Source: Salinisphaera japonica YTM-1
Lineage (GTDB): Bacteria; Pseudomonadota; Gammaproteobacteria; Nevskiales; Salinisphaeraceae
Length of the DNA: 63,736 nt
Reading direction: 5' to 3'
NCBI RefSeq assembly: GCF_003788585.1
Contig: NZ_AYKG01000010.1
Coordinates: forward strand, 1 to 63,736
The position numbers were made by a program, and so were the translations under genes. The notes under the pieces are model-generated. The model did no database searches. It was given only the letters and a program-made list of their open reading frames with translations, and was not told where the DNA came from. The first letter of the stretch is position 1. Every line of letters begins with the position of its first letter. Shown one piece after another: positions 43,736 to 53,105 of this stretch.

Positions 43736-45165
43736 GGCAACGCCTCGATATCCATCGCGGCCTCGATGGCATCGGCCAGACGGTCCAGGCTGGCCTCGCG
43801 CCGGGTGTTCTGATCCACCGCGCCGCCATCGGCGTGCCCCGCCCAGGCCAGAATCGCGTCACAGCCGGTCGCGGTATCGAACAGACCGTGTAGATAGGTG
43901 CCGGCGAGCTGGCCGTCGGCGGAGAGCGCGCCGTCCGGGCCGTCTTCCAGTTCCACGAACGGCCGACCGCAATCCGCGCCCGTGGTGACGCCGCAATGGA
44001 TACGATAGCCGGTTACCGCCGCACCACTGGCCAAGCGCCCGGCCCTGTTCTGCAAGCGCTTGTTGGCATCCAGGCGCGTGGCCAGATCGAACAGGCCGAA
44101 GCCGGCCGTGGTGCCGGGCACGTCCTCGATGCCGTCGGGGTCGGCGATTTCCCGGCCCAGCATCTGATAACCACCACAGATGCCCAGCACCTTGCCGCCG
44201 TAGCGCAGATGGCGCTTGAGCCGCGCCTCCCAACCGGCGGCCTTGAGCCAGTCGCAGTCCGCGCGGGTATTCTTGGAGCCGGCCAGCACGATCAGATCCG
44301 CTGGGCCGGGCGTCTGGCCGGGGCCGATGAATTGCAGATCCACGCCGGGATGCGCGCGCAGCGCATCGAAATCGGTGTGGTTGCTGATTCGCGGGGTGAC
44401 CGGGACCTGAACGACGAGCGCGTCCGCCCCGGCCTGCTGGCCGGTCTCCAACGCGTCCTCGGCGTCCAGATGCAGCCCGGTTAAATACGGCAGCACACCC
44501 AGTACTGGCTTGCCGGTGCGCGCCTCCAGCCAGTCCAGTCCCGGCTGCAACAACGCGATATCGCCCCGAAACCGATTGATCACAAAACCGGCCACGCGGG
44601 CGGCCTCGCTGTCGGCCAGCAGTTCGAGCGTGCCAACCAGATGCGCGAACACCCCACCCTTGTCGATATCGGCGACCAGAATCACCGGGCAATCCACCGC
44701 CTCGGCAAAGCCCATATTAGCGATATCGCCCTCGCGCAGGTTGATCTCTGCCGGGCTGCCCGCCCCCTCGACCAGCACCCGGGCATATTGCGCGGACAGG
44801 CGGCCGTGCGAGGCCAGTACGGCCGTCATCGCTTCGCGCTTGTAGTGGTGATAATCGGCCGCATTCATCGCTGCAATCGCATGGCCGTGGACGATGACTT
44901 GAGCGCCGATATCGCTGGAGGGTTTCAACAGCACCGGGTTGAGATCGGTCGTGGCTGGCACCCCAGCCGCCTGGGCCTGCAAATACTGCGAGCGCCCGAT
45001 CTCCCCGCCGTCCACGGTCACCGCGCTGTTAAGCGCCATGTTCTGAGGCTTGAAGGGTGCGACCGCCACGCCCCGGCGTGCCCACGCCCGACACAGCCCC
45101 GCCACCAGCGTCGACTTGCCGGCGTCCGATGTCGTGCCCTGGATCATGAGCGTTCTGCCTGGCAT
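43732..45165 (-). CDS. cobQ: cobyric acid synthase
   Basis: A 477-residue two-domain amidotransferase of normal length. [23 protein letters not shown] is the ATP-binding start, [14 protein letters not shown] and [19 protein letters not shown] follow, and the class I glutaminase half has [16 protein letters not shown] with the nucleophile cysteine near residue 330 and GTYLHGLFD with the histidine. It amidates adenosylcobyrinic acid a,c-diamide. The five-prime end (ATG at 45165 and about 20 bp around it) is duplicated 148 bp upstream inside the repeat field, which also separates the gene from cobO. Confidence 0.96.
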   Translation of the reverse strand: MPGRTLMIQGTTSDAGKSTLVAGLCRAWARRGVAVAPFKPQNMALNSAVTVDGGEIGRSQYLQAQAAGVPATTDLNPVLLKPSSDIGAQVIVHGHAIAAMNAADYHHYKREAMTAVLASHGRLSAQYARVLVEGAGSPAEINLREGDIANMGFAEAVDCPVILVADIDKGGVFAHLVGTLELLADSEAARVAGFVINRFRGDIALLQPGLDWLEARTGKPVLGVLPYLTGLHLDAEDALETGQQAGADALVVQVPVTPRISNHTDFDALRAHPGVDLQFIGPGQTPGPADLIVLAGSKNTRADCDWLKAAGWEARLKRHLRYGGKVLGICGGYQMLGREIADPDGIEDVPGTTAGFGLFDLATRLDANKRLQNRAGRLASGAAVTGYRIHCGVTTGADCGRPFVELEDGPDGALSADGQLAGTYLHGLFDTATGCDAILAWAGHADGGAVDQNTRREASLDRLADAIEAAMDIEALP

Positions 45166-45180
45166 TGGGCTTCGTTCTCT

Positions 45181-45690
45181 TTTTAGTCCGCAAATGACGC
45201 TAATGAAAGCAAATGGAAAGAAGACAATCCGCAGATGTACGCCGATTAACGCAGATTAAAGACAAGATGAAAGCAAATTAAAAATCACTCGCGTGAGCGT
45301 TCTGGCTGGCATTCGGCTTCGTTCTCTTTTGTTTATCCGCAAATAGACGCTAATGAAAGCGAATGTATTGACGTGGTTTTACGCAGGCCTTGGTGGTTGG
45401 GTGGACTTTCTCGTTTCGGGCTTTGTTCCCTGATGAGTGTCCGCAAATGAACGCGAATAAACGCGAATGAATACAGACAGGTTTATCCGCAGATAGACGC
45501 AGATGTAACGCAGATGACTTTCGTGGGGCCAGAAACCGCCATGTCATCGCTGCTCGCATGATTAACCGCATGTCCGGGCAAGCGATTTTCCATTGCTTTC
45601 ATCCCGTCTTAATCGGCGTTAATCGGCGTATATCTGCGGATTGTCTTTCTTTTCATTCGCGCTTATTCGCGTCCATTTGCGGACCGTTAA
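45181..45690. repeat. phased-repeat field C between cobO and cobQ
   Basis: This gene-free stretch is made largely of the repeat family. Units start at 45187, 45333 and 45431 on the plus strand (GTCCGCAAAT or ATCCGCAAAT followed by CGCTAAT or CGCGAAT and CGCAGAT cores), and one opposite arm ends near 45690. The last pair, 45431-45513 and 45599-45687, forms an inverted element with an 85-bp centre and the same order of modules as element A: AAT-type outside, GAT-type inside, TTTATC linker on one arm and AAAGAAAGACAATC on the other. The first two units belong to a tandem duplication. Confidence 0.85.
45295..45366. repeat. duplicate of the cobQ 5' end carried in the repeat field
   Basis: The 71-bp segment 45295-45365 repeats 45147-45215 at a distance of 148 bp. 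Shared blocks are GAGCGTTCTG, CTGGCATT, GGCTTCGTTCTCTTTT and the first repeat units. The original covers the cobQ start codon and first codons. The copy is a non-functional fossil that dates a duplication event after the repeats had arrived. Confidence 0.9.
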
Positions 45691-45729
45691 AAAAAAACCA
45701 GCCCGCAAACCAGAACGAAGCTAGGGGGC

Positions 45730-46341
45730 CTAGTAATCCACCCCGGCACGCGCTTTGATGCCGGCTTTGAAGGCGTGTTTGACGTTGTCGACTTCGGAGA
45801 CGGTATCGGCCGCTTCGCGCAGGGCGGAGCCGCCGCCGCGGCCGGTGACGATGACGGATTGTTCGTAGGGCCGGTTGGCGATAGCGGACAGCACGCGGTC
45901 GTCGTCGAGGTATTTATAGCCGAGCATGTAGGTCAGCTCGTCGATGACGACAAGGTCATAGGACGGGTCGGCCAGCATCGGCTCGACCTGGGCCCAGGTG
46001 CGCTCGGCGGCTTCGATATCGCCCGAGCGATCCTGGGTGTTCCACGTGAATCCCGTGCCCATCTGGTAAAAAGTGACCTGCGGGCAGTGGTCGCGGATAT
46101 AGATCTCTTCGCCGGAGAGCTGCACGCCCTTGATGAACTGCACCACGCCGACTTTCTGGCCGTGGCCGAGTGCGCGCATGACCATGCCGAAGGCCGAGGA
46201 GGATTTGCCCTTGCCCTTGCCGGTGATGAACACGAACACGCCGCGCTCGGTGTCGGCCGCGGCGATGGCCGAGTCGACCTTTTCTTTCTGTTTCTGCATG
46301 GCTGCCTTGTGGCGCGCATCGCTTTTGGTTTGATCGGTCAT
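45730..46341 (-). CDS. cobO: corrinoid adenosyltransferase, CobA/CobO type
   Basis: A 203-residue protein. FVFITGKGKGKSSSAFGMVMRALGHG (about residues 35-60) is the P-loop region of CobA-type adenosyltransferases, with VVQFIKGV, TWAQVEPML and DLVVIDELTYMLGYKY later. It transfers adenosyl from ATP to cobalt(I) corrinoids, required before CobU and CbiB steps and for the riboswitch ligand. It follows btuB by 14 bp; the repeat field separates it from cobQ, which may weaken co-transcription. Confidence 0.95.
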   Translation of the reverse strand: MTDQTKSDARHKAAMQKQKEKVDSAIAAADTERGVFVFITGKGKGKSSSAFGMVMRALGHGQKVGVVQFIKGVQLSGEEIYIRDHCPQVTFYQMGTGFTWNTQDRSGDIEAAERTWAQVEPMLADPSYDLVVIDELTYMLGYKYLDDDRVLSAIANRPYEQSVIVTGRGGGSALREAADTVSEVDNVKHAFKAGIKARAGVDY

Positions 46342-46355
46342 GAAGTCCTCGAAAA

Positions 46356-48245
46356 TCAGAGTTCGCCCGGCGCATAGCGCAGGGTCAGCGTGGCCGTGCG
46401 GCCGGGCTGGTTATAGAAGGCCACGGTCTTGTAGTCGCGATCCAGCAGGTTGTCGATCTTGGCCTGGACTTGCCAGTCATCGGCCAGATCCATCGAGCCG
46501 CGCAGGCCGAACAGGGCATAGCCGCCAAGCTCGTTGGTGTTGGCCAGATCGTTATAGCGGCGGCCCATCACGCGCGCCGTGGCCCCGGCGGCAAAACGGG
46601 TGAACAGATCCCGGTCCACGGCCAGCGAGGCCGCGTACTGCGGCCGGCGCGCCAGATCATTGCCGGCGTTGGCATCCTGGGATTCGTTCTTGGCCTCGAG
46701 CCAGTGAGCGGCGGAATGGACCCGCCAGCGCCCGAGATAGGCCGTGGTCTCGCCCTCGATGCCCCTAATCCGCACGCTGTCGACGTTCTGCGGCGTGAAG
46801 TTGGCATCCAGCACGATCTCATCGTCGATACGGGTTTCATAGACGTGCACCGACCAGCGCCCCCAGTCACGCGCGGCCTTCAGGCCCAGCTCGGCGGTAC
46901 GCGATTCTTCCGGGTCGAGATCGGGGTTGGAGGCCGGCGGAAAGCCCGGTGTGTCGGGATAGTAGAGATCGTTGAAGGTAGGCGCGTTGAAGGCGTTGCC
47001 GTATGAGGCCGTGACGGTATGTGCCGCATCGATATCGTAGCCATAAGTGGCCGAGCCGGTGACGTTGGACCCGTAGGCCTGGTTCTCGTCGCCGCGGGCG
47101 GCCAGCTGGAGAGCGTGGCGCCCGTAGCGGCCCTGGTACTGGCCGAACACGCCGGTGTTGGCGCGCTTGTTCTCCTTGAAATCGACCGAGCTTGTGACCT
47201 CGTCCTGGCGATGATCCACGCCGATGATGGCAGTCTGATTGTCGGCCAGCCGGAAATCATTCTGGAAGCTGACCGTATCGCGCTCGGTATCGAAACGGCT
47301 GGCGAACACGTCGCCCAGATGATTGGTCGATAGATCCCGGCTGCGTGCCAGTGCCAGCGAGGCCGTCCAGAAATCGGTGAGCGGCGCGTCCAGATCCAGG
47401 CCGTAGACTTCCTGGATAGAATCCGACTGGTCGGTGGTGGTGCCGTCGTACTCGTTGTCGCCGTCGGCGCGTAGATAATGCCCGGACAATTGCCAGCCGT
47501 TATCGAAGCGATAACCGGCCCGCGCCGAGCCGGCGTAGCGGTTATAGCCGTCGTCATCCGGCTGGTCGGCAAAACACCCGGCCCCGCCGCCCGGCGCGCC
47601 AAACGGCCGGCCGGTGCAGGCATCAAAGCCGTCGCTGGTCAGCCCGGAGAGGCTGACGTTGTAATGGCTGCGCTGGGTTGCGCCCTGCACGCCGAGATTG
47701 CCTTCGTAGGTCTTGTAGGTGCCGGCCGAAACCGAGCCATAGGGCCGTGCGCCGGCGCCCGCGCCCTGGCCGTCGCGGGTGAAGATCTGGATCACCCCGC
47801 CCACGGCATCGGCCCCGTAGAGCGACGAGCGCGGGCCACGCACGATCTCGATGCGCTCGATCTGGGAGACCGGGAAATCAGCCAGTGCGGCCAGCCCGGT
47901 CGAGGCCGCGCCGTAGCGCACGCCGTCGACCAGCACCAGTACCTGATTGCTGTCGGTGCCGCGCAGGTTGATCGAGGTCTGTTTGCCCAGGCCGCCGTTG
48001 TTGGTCTGGGTGATGCTGGGGATATCGACCAACAGATCGGCCAAGGAATTGGCCTGGCGGCGCACGATATCGGCCCGGGTGATCACCGAGGTGGCGGCCA
48101 GGGTCTCGCGGGTGCGCTGCGGGCTGCGGGTGGCGGTGACCACCACATCGTTTAAATCTTCGGCGGGTGCTGCGACCGGGGGCGCCGCCCAGGCGCTGCT
48201 GGCCCCGAGTGCTGCGGCCAGGCCGGCGGTGAGTCGTATTGTCAT
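46356..48245 (-). CDS. btuB: TonB-dependent vitamin B12 receptor
   Basis: A 629-residue outer-membrane receptor. Residues 1-20 are the signal peptide (cleavage after AWA), DLNDVVVTATRSPQ is the TonB box, the plug (about 45-160) includes SINLRGTDSNQVLVLVDGVRYG and IERIEIVRGPRSSLYGADAVGG, and the rest is a 22-strand barrel ending TLTLRYAPGEL. BtuB identity is supported by the cobalamin riboswitch in front and cobO behind; the sequence alone would also allow another corrinoid or siderophore. The open frame continues upstream through the riboswitch, but the start at 48245 fits the signal peptide. Confidence 0.92.
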   Translation of the reverse strand: MTIRLTAGLAAALGASSAWAAPPVAAPAEDLNDVVVTATRSPQRTRETLAATSVITRADIVRRQANSLADLLVDIPSITQTNNGGLGKQTSINLRGTDSNQVLVLVDGVRYGAASTGLAALADFPVSQIERIEIVRGPRSSLYGADAVGGVIQIFTRDGQGAGAGARPYGSVSAGTYKTYEGNLGVQGATQRSHYNVSLSGLTSDGFDACTGRPFGAPGGGAGCFADQPDDDGYNRYAGSARAGYRFDNGWQLSGHYLRADGDNEYDGTTTDQSDSIQEVYGLDLDAPLTDFWTASLALARSRDLSTNHLGDVFASRFDTERDTVSFQNDFRLADNQTAIIGVDHRQDEVTSSVDFKENKRANTGVFGQYQGRYGRHALQLAARGDENQAYGSNVTGSATYGYDIDAAHTVTASYGNAFNAPTFNDLYYPDTPGFPPASNPDLDPEESRTAELGLKAARDWGRWSVHVYETRIDDEIVLDANFTPQNVDSVRIRGIEGETTAYLGRWRVHSAAHWLEAKNESQDANAGNDLARRPQYAASLAVDRDLFTRFAAGATARVMGRRYNDLANTNELGGYALFGLRGSMDLADDWQVQAKIDNLLDRDYKTVAFYNQPGRTATLTLRYAPGEL

Positions 48246-48317
48246 GTCGTGTTGTCTGGCTGGCGGGCACGCCCATCCGCGGCCCGTGATCCGACCCGTT
48301 GCCGGGCACCTTGTCGC

Positions 48318-48530
48318 GGCCGGTATCCGGACTGGCAGACCGAGCGCCGGGCTTGAGGCCCGGACTCGGCTATCGGCCTTCCCAATGCGGCTTGGCATCA
48401 GTGGCGAATCGATAGTCAGGCTCACCGTGGGGCGAGGCTGTCTGCTTACCGTTGCGGAGGCAGTGTCGGCCTTGTCGAGTTCTCGACGCACCGACTTCCC
48501 GTTTAACCGCCCGTACAACGAGCGGCACCT
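48318..48530 (-). promoter_or_regulatory. cobalamin (adenosylcobalamin) riboswitch
   Basis: Read on the minus strand the conserved elements appear in the right order: AGGTGCCG, GGTTAAACGGGAA (48497-48509), CTGCCTCCGCAACGGTAAGC (48444-48463), GCCACTGA (48398-48405), TTGGGAAGGCCGA (48373-48385) and AGTCCGGATACCGGCC (48318-48333). It lies 73 bp before btuB and should switch off btuB and the following cob genes when coenzyme B12 is plentiful. It is the only such element seen in the window; the divergent metH gene starts 160 bp from its far end and is not under it. Confidence 0.96.
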
Positions 48531-48692
48531 GCGACGAGCGCATCGTAGGCGCGTGCCGGGTGTGGCGCAACGCTCGAGAAATGCCGTGCACGGCTGGAAC
48601 ACGCGGCCACGGGCATCGGCGTGATTTTCGCCTATCCGGATAAGCGGATATAATCCGACGCTGTGATTTGTGATTGCGCAACGAGTCGTCGT

Positions 48693-49772
48693 ATGGAAAA
48701 GACACTTGAGATGATCGAAGACGTGCTGGCCGACAAGATTCTGGTCATCGACGGCGCCATGGGCACGATGATCCAGAACCACGGCCCCTCGGAAGCCGAA
48801 TACCGCGGTGCGCGCTTTGCCGATTGGGAATCGGACCTGCAGGGCAACAACGATCTGCTCACGCTGACCGCACCGGATCTGATCCGCGGCATCCACCGCG
48901 AATACGCCGAGGCCGGCGCCCAGATCATCACGACCAATACGTTCTCCTCGACCACGATCGCCCAGGCCGACTACCACATGGAGGAGCTGGCCGACGAGTT
49001 GAACCTCGAAGCGGCCAAGCTCGCGCGCGAGGTCGCCGAGGAGTTCGAGACCGACGAGAACCCGATGTTCGTGGCGGGCGTGATCGGGCCGACCAACCGC
49101 ACGGCCTCGATCTCGCCGGACGTGAACGACCCGGGCAAGCGCAACACGAGTTTCGACGAGCTGGCCGAGGCTTATGGTGCTGCCGCACGGGCCCTGCTCG
49201 AAGGCGGCGTCGATATCATCCTGATGGAAACCATCTTCGACACCTTGAACGCCAAGGCCGCGATCTATGCCGTACGCCGGCTCATGCGCGAGCGCGGGGT
49301 GACGATTCCGTTGATGATCTCGGGCACGATCACCGATGCCTCGGGCCGCACGCTGTCGGGCCAGACCACCGAAGCCTTCTATAACTCGGTGGCCCATGCC
49401 CGCCCGCTGACCATGGGCCTGAACTGTGCGCTGGGCCCGGATGCGTTGCGCCAGTACGTGGCCGAGATGTCACGTATAACGCCCTGCTATGTGCATGCCT
49501 ATCCCAACGCCGGCCTGCCCAACGAGTTCGGCGAGTACGATCTACAGCCCGACGAAATGGCCGAGCATATCGGCGAATGGGCCGACTCGGGCCTGCTCAA
49601 CATGGCCGGCGGCTGCTGTGGCTCCACCCCAGCGCATATCGGCGCGATCGCCAAGGCCGTGGCCGGCAAGACGCCACGCCAGCGCCCGGACATCAAACGG
49701 GTCATGCGCCTGTCCGGGCTGGAGCCGTTCGCAGCGGCCGGGGCCGACGAGACCGACGAGGACGTCGCGTAA
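48693..49772 (+). CDS. metH: methionine synthase, homocysteine-binding half
   Basis: A 359-residue protein equal to the N-terminal homocysteine S-methyltransferase module of B12-dependent methionine synthase. It has [44 protein letters not shown] (zinc cysteine) and [17 protein letters not shown] (two zinc cysteines), and ends with MRLSGLEPF and an acidic tail. In E. coli MetH this LSGLEP segment runs straight into the folate module; here the frame ends at a TAA lying in the left arm of a repeat cassette. The start at 48693 is preferred to a GTG at 48663. The missing modules are in the gene 484 bp downstream. Confidence 0.95.
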   Translation: MEKTLEMIEDVLADKILVIDGAMGTMIQNHGPSEAEYRGARFADWESDLQGNNDLLTLTAPDLIRGIHREYAEAGAQIITTNTFSSTTIAQADYHMEELADELNLEAAKLAREVAEEFETDENPMFVAGVIGPTNRTASISPDVNDPGKRNTSFDELAEAYGAAARALLEGGVDIILMETIFDTLNAKAAIYAVRRLMRERGVTIPLMISGTITDASGRTLSGQTTEAFYNSVAHARPLTMGLNCALGPDALRQYVAEMSRITPCYVHAYPNAGLPNEFGEYDLQPDEMAEHIGEWADSGLLNMAGGCCGSTPAHIGAIAKAVAGKTPRQRPDIKRVMRLSGLEPFAAAGADETDEDVA

Positions 49773-49818
49773 AACAAGACAATCCGCCGATAGACGCCGA
49801 TGGCCGTAGATAAAGACA
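49773..49818 (+). repeat. left arm of the GxxExxY cassette
   Basis: The arm has AAGACAATCCGCCGATAGA, then CGCCGAT and GGCCGTAGATAAAGAC, the same linker and core order as the right arm of elements A and C. The TAA of the first metH half lies at its outer edge and the ATG of the GxxExxY gene lies inside it (49800). Confidence 0.85.
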
Positions 49819-50198
49819 AAAAGACGGATCACGATCCACAGACGTATGCGGTGATCGGCGCGGCCATGGAGGTTCACCGGGTCTTGGGCAGTGGATTTTT
49901 GGAAGCGGTGTATCAGGAAGCCTTGGCGGCCGAGTTCGAGGTTCGAGACGTATCGTTTCAGCGCGAGGCGTCGTTATTCGTGGCCTACAAGGGCCGCCGC
50001 TTGAACTGCCCTTATCGTGCGGATTTTGTTTGTTTTGACGATATTATCGTCGAAACCAAGGCACTCGATCGACTGACGACGAACGAGCAGGCACAGGTAC
50101 TGAATTATCTGAAGGCCACGGGTTACGAACGCGCACTGTTGATCAATTTCGGGCAGACGCGCTTGGAATATCGACGACTCGTACGCTCACGTCCATGA
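49800..50198 (+). CDS. GxxExxY-family protein, PD-(D/E)XK nuclease-like
   Basis: A 132-residue protein. [13 protein letters not shown] (residues 30-42) contains the name-giving G32-x2-E35-x2-Y38. [16 protein letters not shown] (73-88) has the D75...E85-x-K87 pattern of PD-(D/E)XK nucleases, followed by [14 protein letters not shown]. The family is widespread and of unknown function. Here the start codon and first residues MAVDKDKK are encoded by the repeat arm, there is no ribosome site, and the gene is enclosed by inward-facing arms between the two halves of metH. A role in moving or maintaining the repeats is inferred from this arrangement alone. Confidence 0.88.
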   Translation: MAVDKDKKTDHDPQTYAVIGAAMEVHRVLGSGFLEAVYQEALAAEFEVRDVSFQREASLFVAYKGRRLNCPYRADFVCFDDIIVETKALDRLTTNEQAQVLNYLKATGYERALLINFGQTRLEYRRLVRSRP

Positions 50199-50205
50199 CA
50201 TTCTT

Positions 50206-50251
50206 CATCCGCTTTAATCTGCGGCCATCTGCGTTCATCTGCGGATAAATA
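50206..50251 (-). repeat. right arm of the GxxExxY cassette
   Basis: On the minus strand the arm reads TTTATCCGCAGATGAA, CGCAGAT, GGCCGCAGATTAAAG, the TTTATC-type arm found on the left of elements A and C. It pairs imperfectly with the left arm (both have a GATGGCCG joint). Its outer edge is only five bases from the start codon of the second metH half. Confidence 0.85.
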
Positions 50252-50255
50252 TCTT

Positions 50256-52982
50256 ATGACCTCAGCAGCGAACTTCATCAACATCGGCGAACGGACCAAC
50301 GTCACCGGGTCCAAGCGCTTCATGCGTCTGATCAAGGAAGAGCAGTACGACACGGCGCTCGATGTGGCCCGGGCACAGGTGGAAAACGGGGCCCAGGTGA
50401 TCGATATCAACATGGACGAGGGGATGCTGGATTCGGAGGCCGCGATGCGGAAGTTCCTGAATCTCATCGCCGGCGAGCCGGATATCGCCCGTGTGCCGAT
50501 CATGGTGGATTCCTCCAAATGGGAGGTCATCGAGGCCGGCCTGCAGTGCATCCAGGGCAAGGGGATGGTCAATTCCATCTCGCTCAAGGAAGGCGAAGAC
50601 GCGTTTCTGGACAAGGCCCAGGCGTGCCTGGACTACGGCGCGGCCGTGGTGGTCATGGCCTTTGACGAAGAGGGCCAGGCCGATAACGAGGACGAGCGGG
50701 TACGCATTGCCCAGCGGGCCTATGACCTGCTGCGCGAGAAACTCGATTTTCCGCCCGAAGACATCATCTTCGATCTGAATATCTTCGCCATCGCCACCGG
50801 CATCGAGGAACACAACAACTACGGCGTGGATTTCATCGAGGCCACGCGTCGCGTGCGCCAGGCCATGCCGCATGTCCACGTTTCGGGCGGGCTGTCGAAC
50901 GTCTCGTTTTCCTTCCGTGGCAACGAGCGGGTACGCCAGGCCATGCACTCGGTGTTTCTCTATCACGCCATTCCGGCCGGCCTGGACATGGCCATCGTCA
51001 ACGCCGGTCAGCTGGAGGTCTACGACGATATTCCGGCCGAGCTGCGCGATGCCTGCGAGGACGTGGTCCTCAACCGTCGCGATGACGCCACCGAGCGCCT
51101 GCTCGAGCTGGCCGAGCAGTACAAGGGCGGCGGCAAGAAAGCCGAATCCAAGGAGGATCTGGCCTGGCGTGAATGGGAAGTCACCGACCGCCTGGAGCAT
51201 GCCCTGGTCAAGGGCATCGACACCTATGCCGTCGACGACACCGAAGAAGCCCGCCAGAAGGCCGACAAGCCACTGGAGGTGATCGAAGGCCCGCTCATGG
51301 ACGGCATGAACGTCGTGGGTGATCTGTTCGGGGCCGGCAAGATGTTCCTGCCGCAGGTGGTGAAATCCGCCCGCGTGATGAAGAAAGCCGTGGGCCATCT
51401 CATCCCTTATATCGAGGAAGAGAAGAAGAAATCCGGCGACGCCTCCAAGAACAACGGCACCATCATCATGGCCACCGTGAAGGGCGACGTACACGATATC
51501 GGTAAGAACATCGTCTCGGTGGTCTTGCAGTGCAACAACTTCGAGGTCATCGATCTCGGCGTGATGCAGCCCATGAACGATATTCTCGACGCCGCCGAGA
51601 AACACAACGCGGACGTCATCGGCCTGTCCGGGCTGATCACGCCCAGCCTCGATGAGATGGTCAACGTGGCCGCGGAAATGCAGCGCCGCAAGATGACCAC
51701 CCCGCTTTTGATCGGCGGGGCCACCACGTCGCGTGCCCATACCGCGGTCAAGATCGACCCGGCCTATGACGGGGCCGTGATGTGGGTCAAGGACGCCTCA
51801 AGATCGGTGCCCGTGGCCTCGAAGATGGTGAGCAAGGAAGCCCGCGAAAAGCTCGTCGAAGAGCTGCGCGAGGACTACGACAAGATGCGCGAGCGTCATG
51901 CCGCCAAGCGCCAGACCAAGTTCCTGACGTTAGAAGACGCCCGCGCCAATCGGGTGCAGCTGGACTGGGCCGACTACACCCCGCCGGCGCCCAAGCTGCC
52001 GGCCGAGACGGCCTATGCCAAGCGCCAGCCCTTGCCGCATGCCGACCAGGACGCCGGCGACGACGCGGTATCCGGGCTGTATGTGCTCGATGATTTCCCG
52101 ATCAGTGAACTGATCGAGACCATCGACTGGACGCCGTTCTTCATGTCCTGGGAGATGAAGGGGCGTTATCCCGATATCCTGAACGATCCGCACAAGGGCA
52201 AGGAAGCCCGCAAGCTCTTTGATGATGCCCAGGCGATGCTTAAACAGATCGTCGATGAGCACTGGCTGACGGCGCGCGGCGTGGTGGGCATCTGCCCGGC
52301 GCGCACGGCCGACAACCTCGACGATATCGAGGTGCTCTCGGATGATCGCTCCGAGGTCGTGTCGGTGATCCATCAGCTGCGCCAGCAGGCCGAGCACCGC
52401 GAAGGCGTGCCCAACCGGTGCCTGTCCGATTTCGTGGCCCCGGCGGATTCGGGCCGCGACGACTGGATCGGCTGTTTCGCCGTGACCACGGGCCTGGGCG
52501 CGCCCGAGTTGGTGGAACAGTTCAAGCAGGCCAACGACGACTACAACGCCATCATGGTCGAGGCCCTGGCCGACCGGCTGGCCGAGTCGTTCGCCGAGTG
52601 GCTGCACAAGCACGTGCGCACCGAGATCTGGGGCCACGTGCCCGACGAGGGCTTGTCCAACGATGAGCTGATCGCCGAGAAATATCAGGGCATCCGCCCG
52701 GCCCCCGGTTATCCCGCCTGCCCGGAACACACCGGCAAGGACACGCTCTGGGACATGGCCAACGTCGAGGCCAATACCGGTATCCAGCTGACCGAATCGC
52801 GGGCCATGTGGCCGGGGGCCGCCGTGTCGGGCTGGTATTTCAGCCACCCGGAATCGCGTTATTTCGTGGTCGGCCGCGTGGCCAAGGACCAGGTGCGCGA
52901 CTACGCCGAGCGCAAGGGCTGGGACGTGGAGACAGCCGAGAAATGGGTCGGCCCGAACCTGGGCTACGAGCCCGAGGCCTGA
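50256..52982 (+). CDS. metH: methionine synthase, folate, cobalamin and activation modules
   Basis: A 908-residue protein that continues where the first metH half stops. It begins [20 protein letters not shown] (folate module), has the helical cap and the cobalamin module with [19 protein letters not shown], whose histidine is the lower ligand, and [13 protein letters not shown]-like segments, and ends in the activation module with [21 protein letters not shown], which binds S-adenosylmethionine. With the first half the total is 1267 residues, close to intact MetH. Translation begins at an ATG with only a weak, distant GGAT upstream, since a repeat arm occupies the leader. Activity would need the two polypeptides to associate. 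Confidence 0.95.
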   Translation: MTSAANFINIGERTNVTGSKRFMRLIKEEQYDTALDVARAQVENGAQVIDINMDEGMLDSEAAMRKFLNLIAGEPDIARVPIMVDSSKWEVIEAGLQCIQGKGMVNSISLKEGEDAFLDKAQACLDYGAAVVVMAFDEEGQADNEDERVRIAQRAYDLLREKLDFPPEDIIFDLNIFAIATGIEEHNNYGVDFIEATRRVRQAMPHVHVSGGLSNVSFSFRGNERVRQAMHSVFLYHAIPAGLDMAIVNAGQLEVYDDIPAELRDACEDVVLNRRDDATERLLELAEQYKGGGKKAESKEDLAWREWEVTDRLEHALVKGIDTYAVDDTEEARQKADKPLEVIEGPLMDGMNVVGDLFGAGKMFLPQVVKSARVMKKAVGHLIPYIEEEKKKSGDASKNNGTIIMATVKGDVHDIGKNIVSVVLQCNNFEVIDLGVMQPMNDILDAAEKHNADVIGLSGLITPSLDEMVNVAAEMQRRKMTTPLLIGGATTSRAHTAVKIDPAYDGAVMWVKDASRSVPVASKMVSKEAREKLVEELREDYDKMRERHAAKRQTKFLTLEDARANRVQLDWADYTPPAPKLPAETAYAKRQPLPHADQDAGDDAVSGLYVLDDFPISELIETIDWTPFFMSWEMKGRYPDILNDPHKGKEARKLFDDAQAMLKQIVDEHWLTARGVVGICPARTADNLDDIEVLSDDRSEVVSVIHQLRQQAEHREGVPNRCLSDFVAPADSGRDDWIGCFAVTTGLGAPELVEQFKQANDDYNAIMVEALADRLAESFAEWLHKHVRTEIWGHVPDEGLSNDELIAEKYQGIRPAPGYPACPEHTGKDTLWDMANVEANTGIQLTESRAMWPGAAVSGWYFSHPESRYFVVGRVAKDQVRDYAERKGWDVETAEKWVGPNLGYEPEA

Positions 52983-52984
52983 CC

Positions 52985-53004
52985 CAGGCCGGCGCGCCGG
53001 CCTG
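52985..53004. terminator. GC-rich palindrome after metH
   Basis: A perfect 20-bp palindrome (arms CAGGCCGGCG) begins 3 bp after the stop codon. It would fold as a very stable hairpin but lacks a T run, so it may slow decay or act with Rho rather than as a classic terminator. Confidence 0.5.
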
Positions 53005-53007
53005 CCT

Positions 53008-53053
53008 CCAGACACACGCCTTGTCACATATAATTCATATGGTGTGTGTCTGG
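53008..53053. promoter_or_regulatory. inverted repeat around a TATAAT box
   Basis: CCAGACACAC (53008-53017) and GTGTGTCTGG (53044-53053) are perfect inverse copies and enclose a consensus TATAAT at 53029-53034, upstream of the fusion gene start at 53106. No good -35 is present, which would suit an activator-dependent or repressed promoter. Confidence 0.55.
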
Positions 53054-53105
53054 ACGGTTGTTTCATGAAAGCGTGTTTCTGGTGTCGTCGGCCGATGCGG
53101 TCAGC

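Noticed and set aside
45181-45690. Repeat field as a possible CRISPR array
   Set aside because: Units are 10-11 bp, degenerate and change direction; there are no constant 25-40-bp repeats with unique spacers and no cas genes.
48246-49397. Upstream extension of the btuB frame to 1013 codons
   Set aside because: The extension runs through the cobalamin riboswitch and antisense to metH; the signal peptide places the start at 48245.
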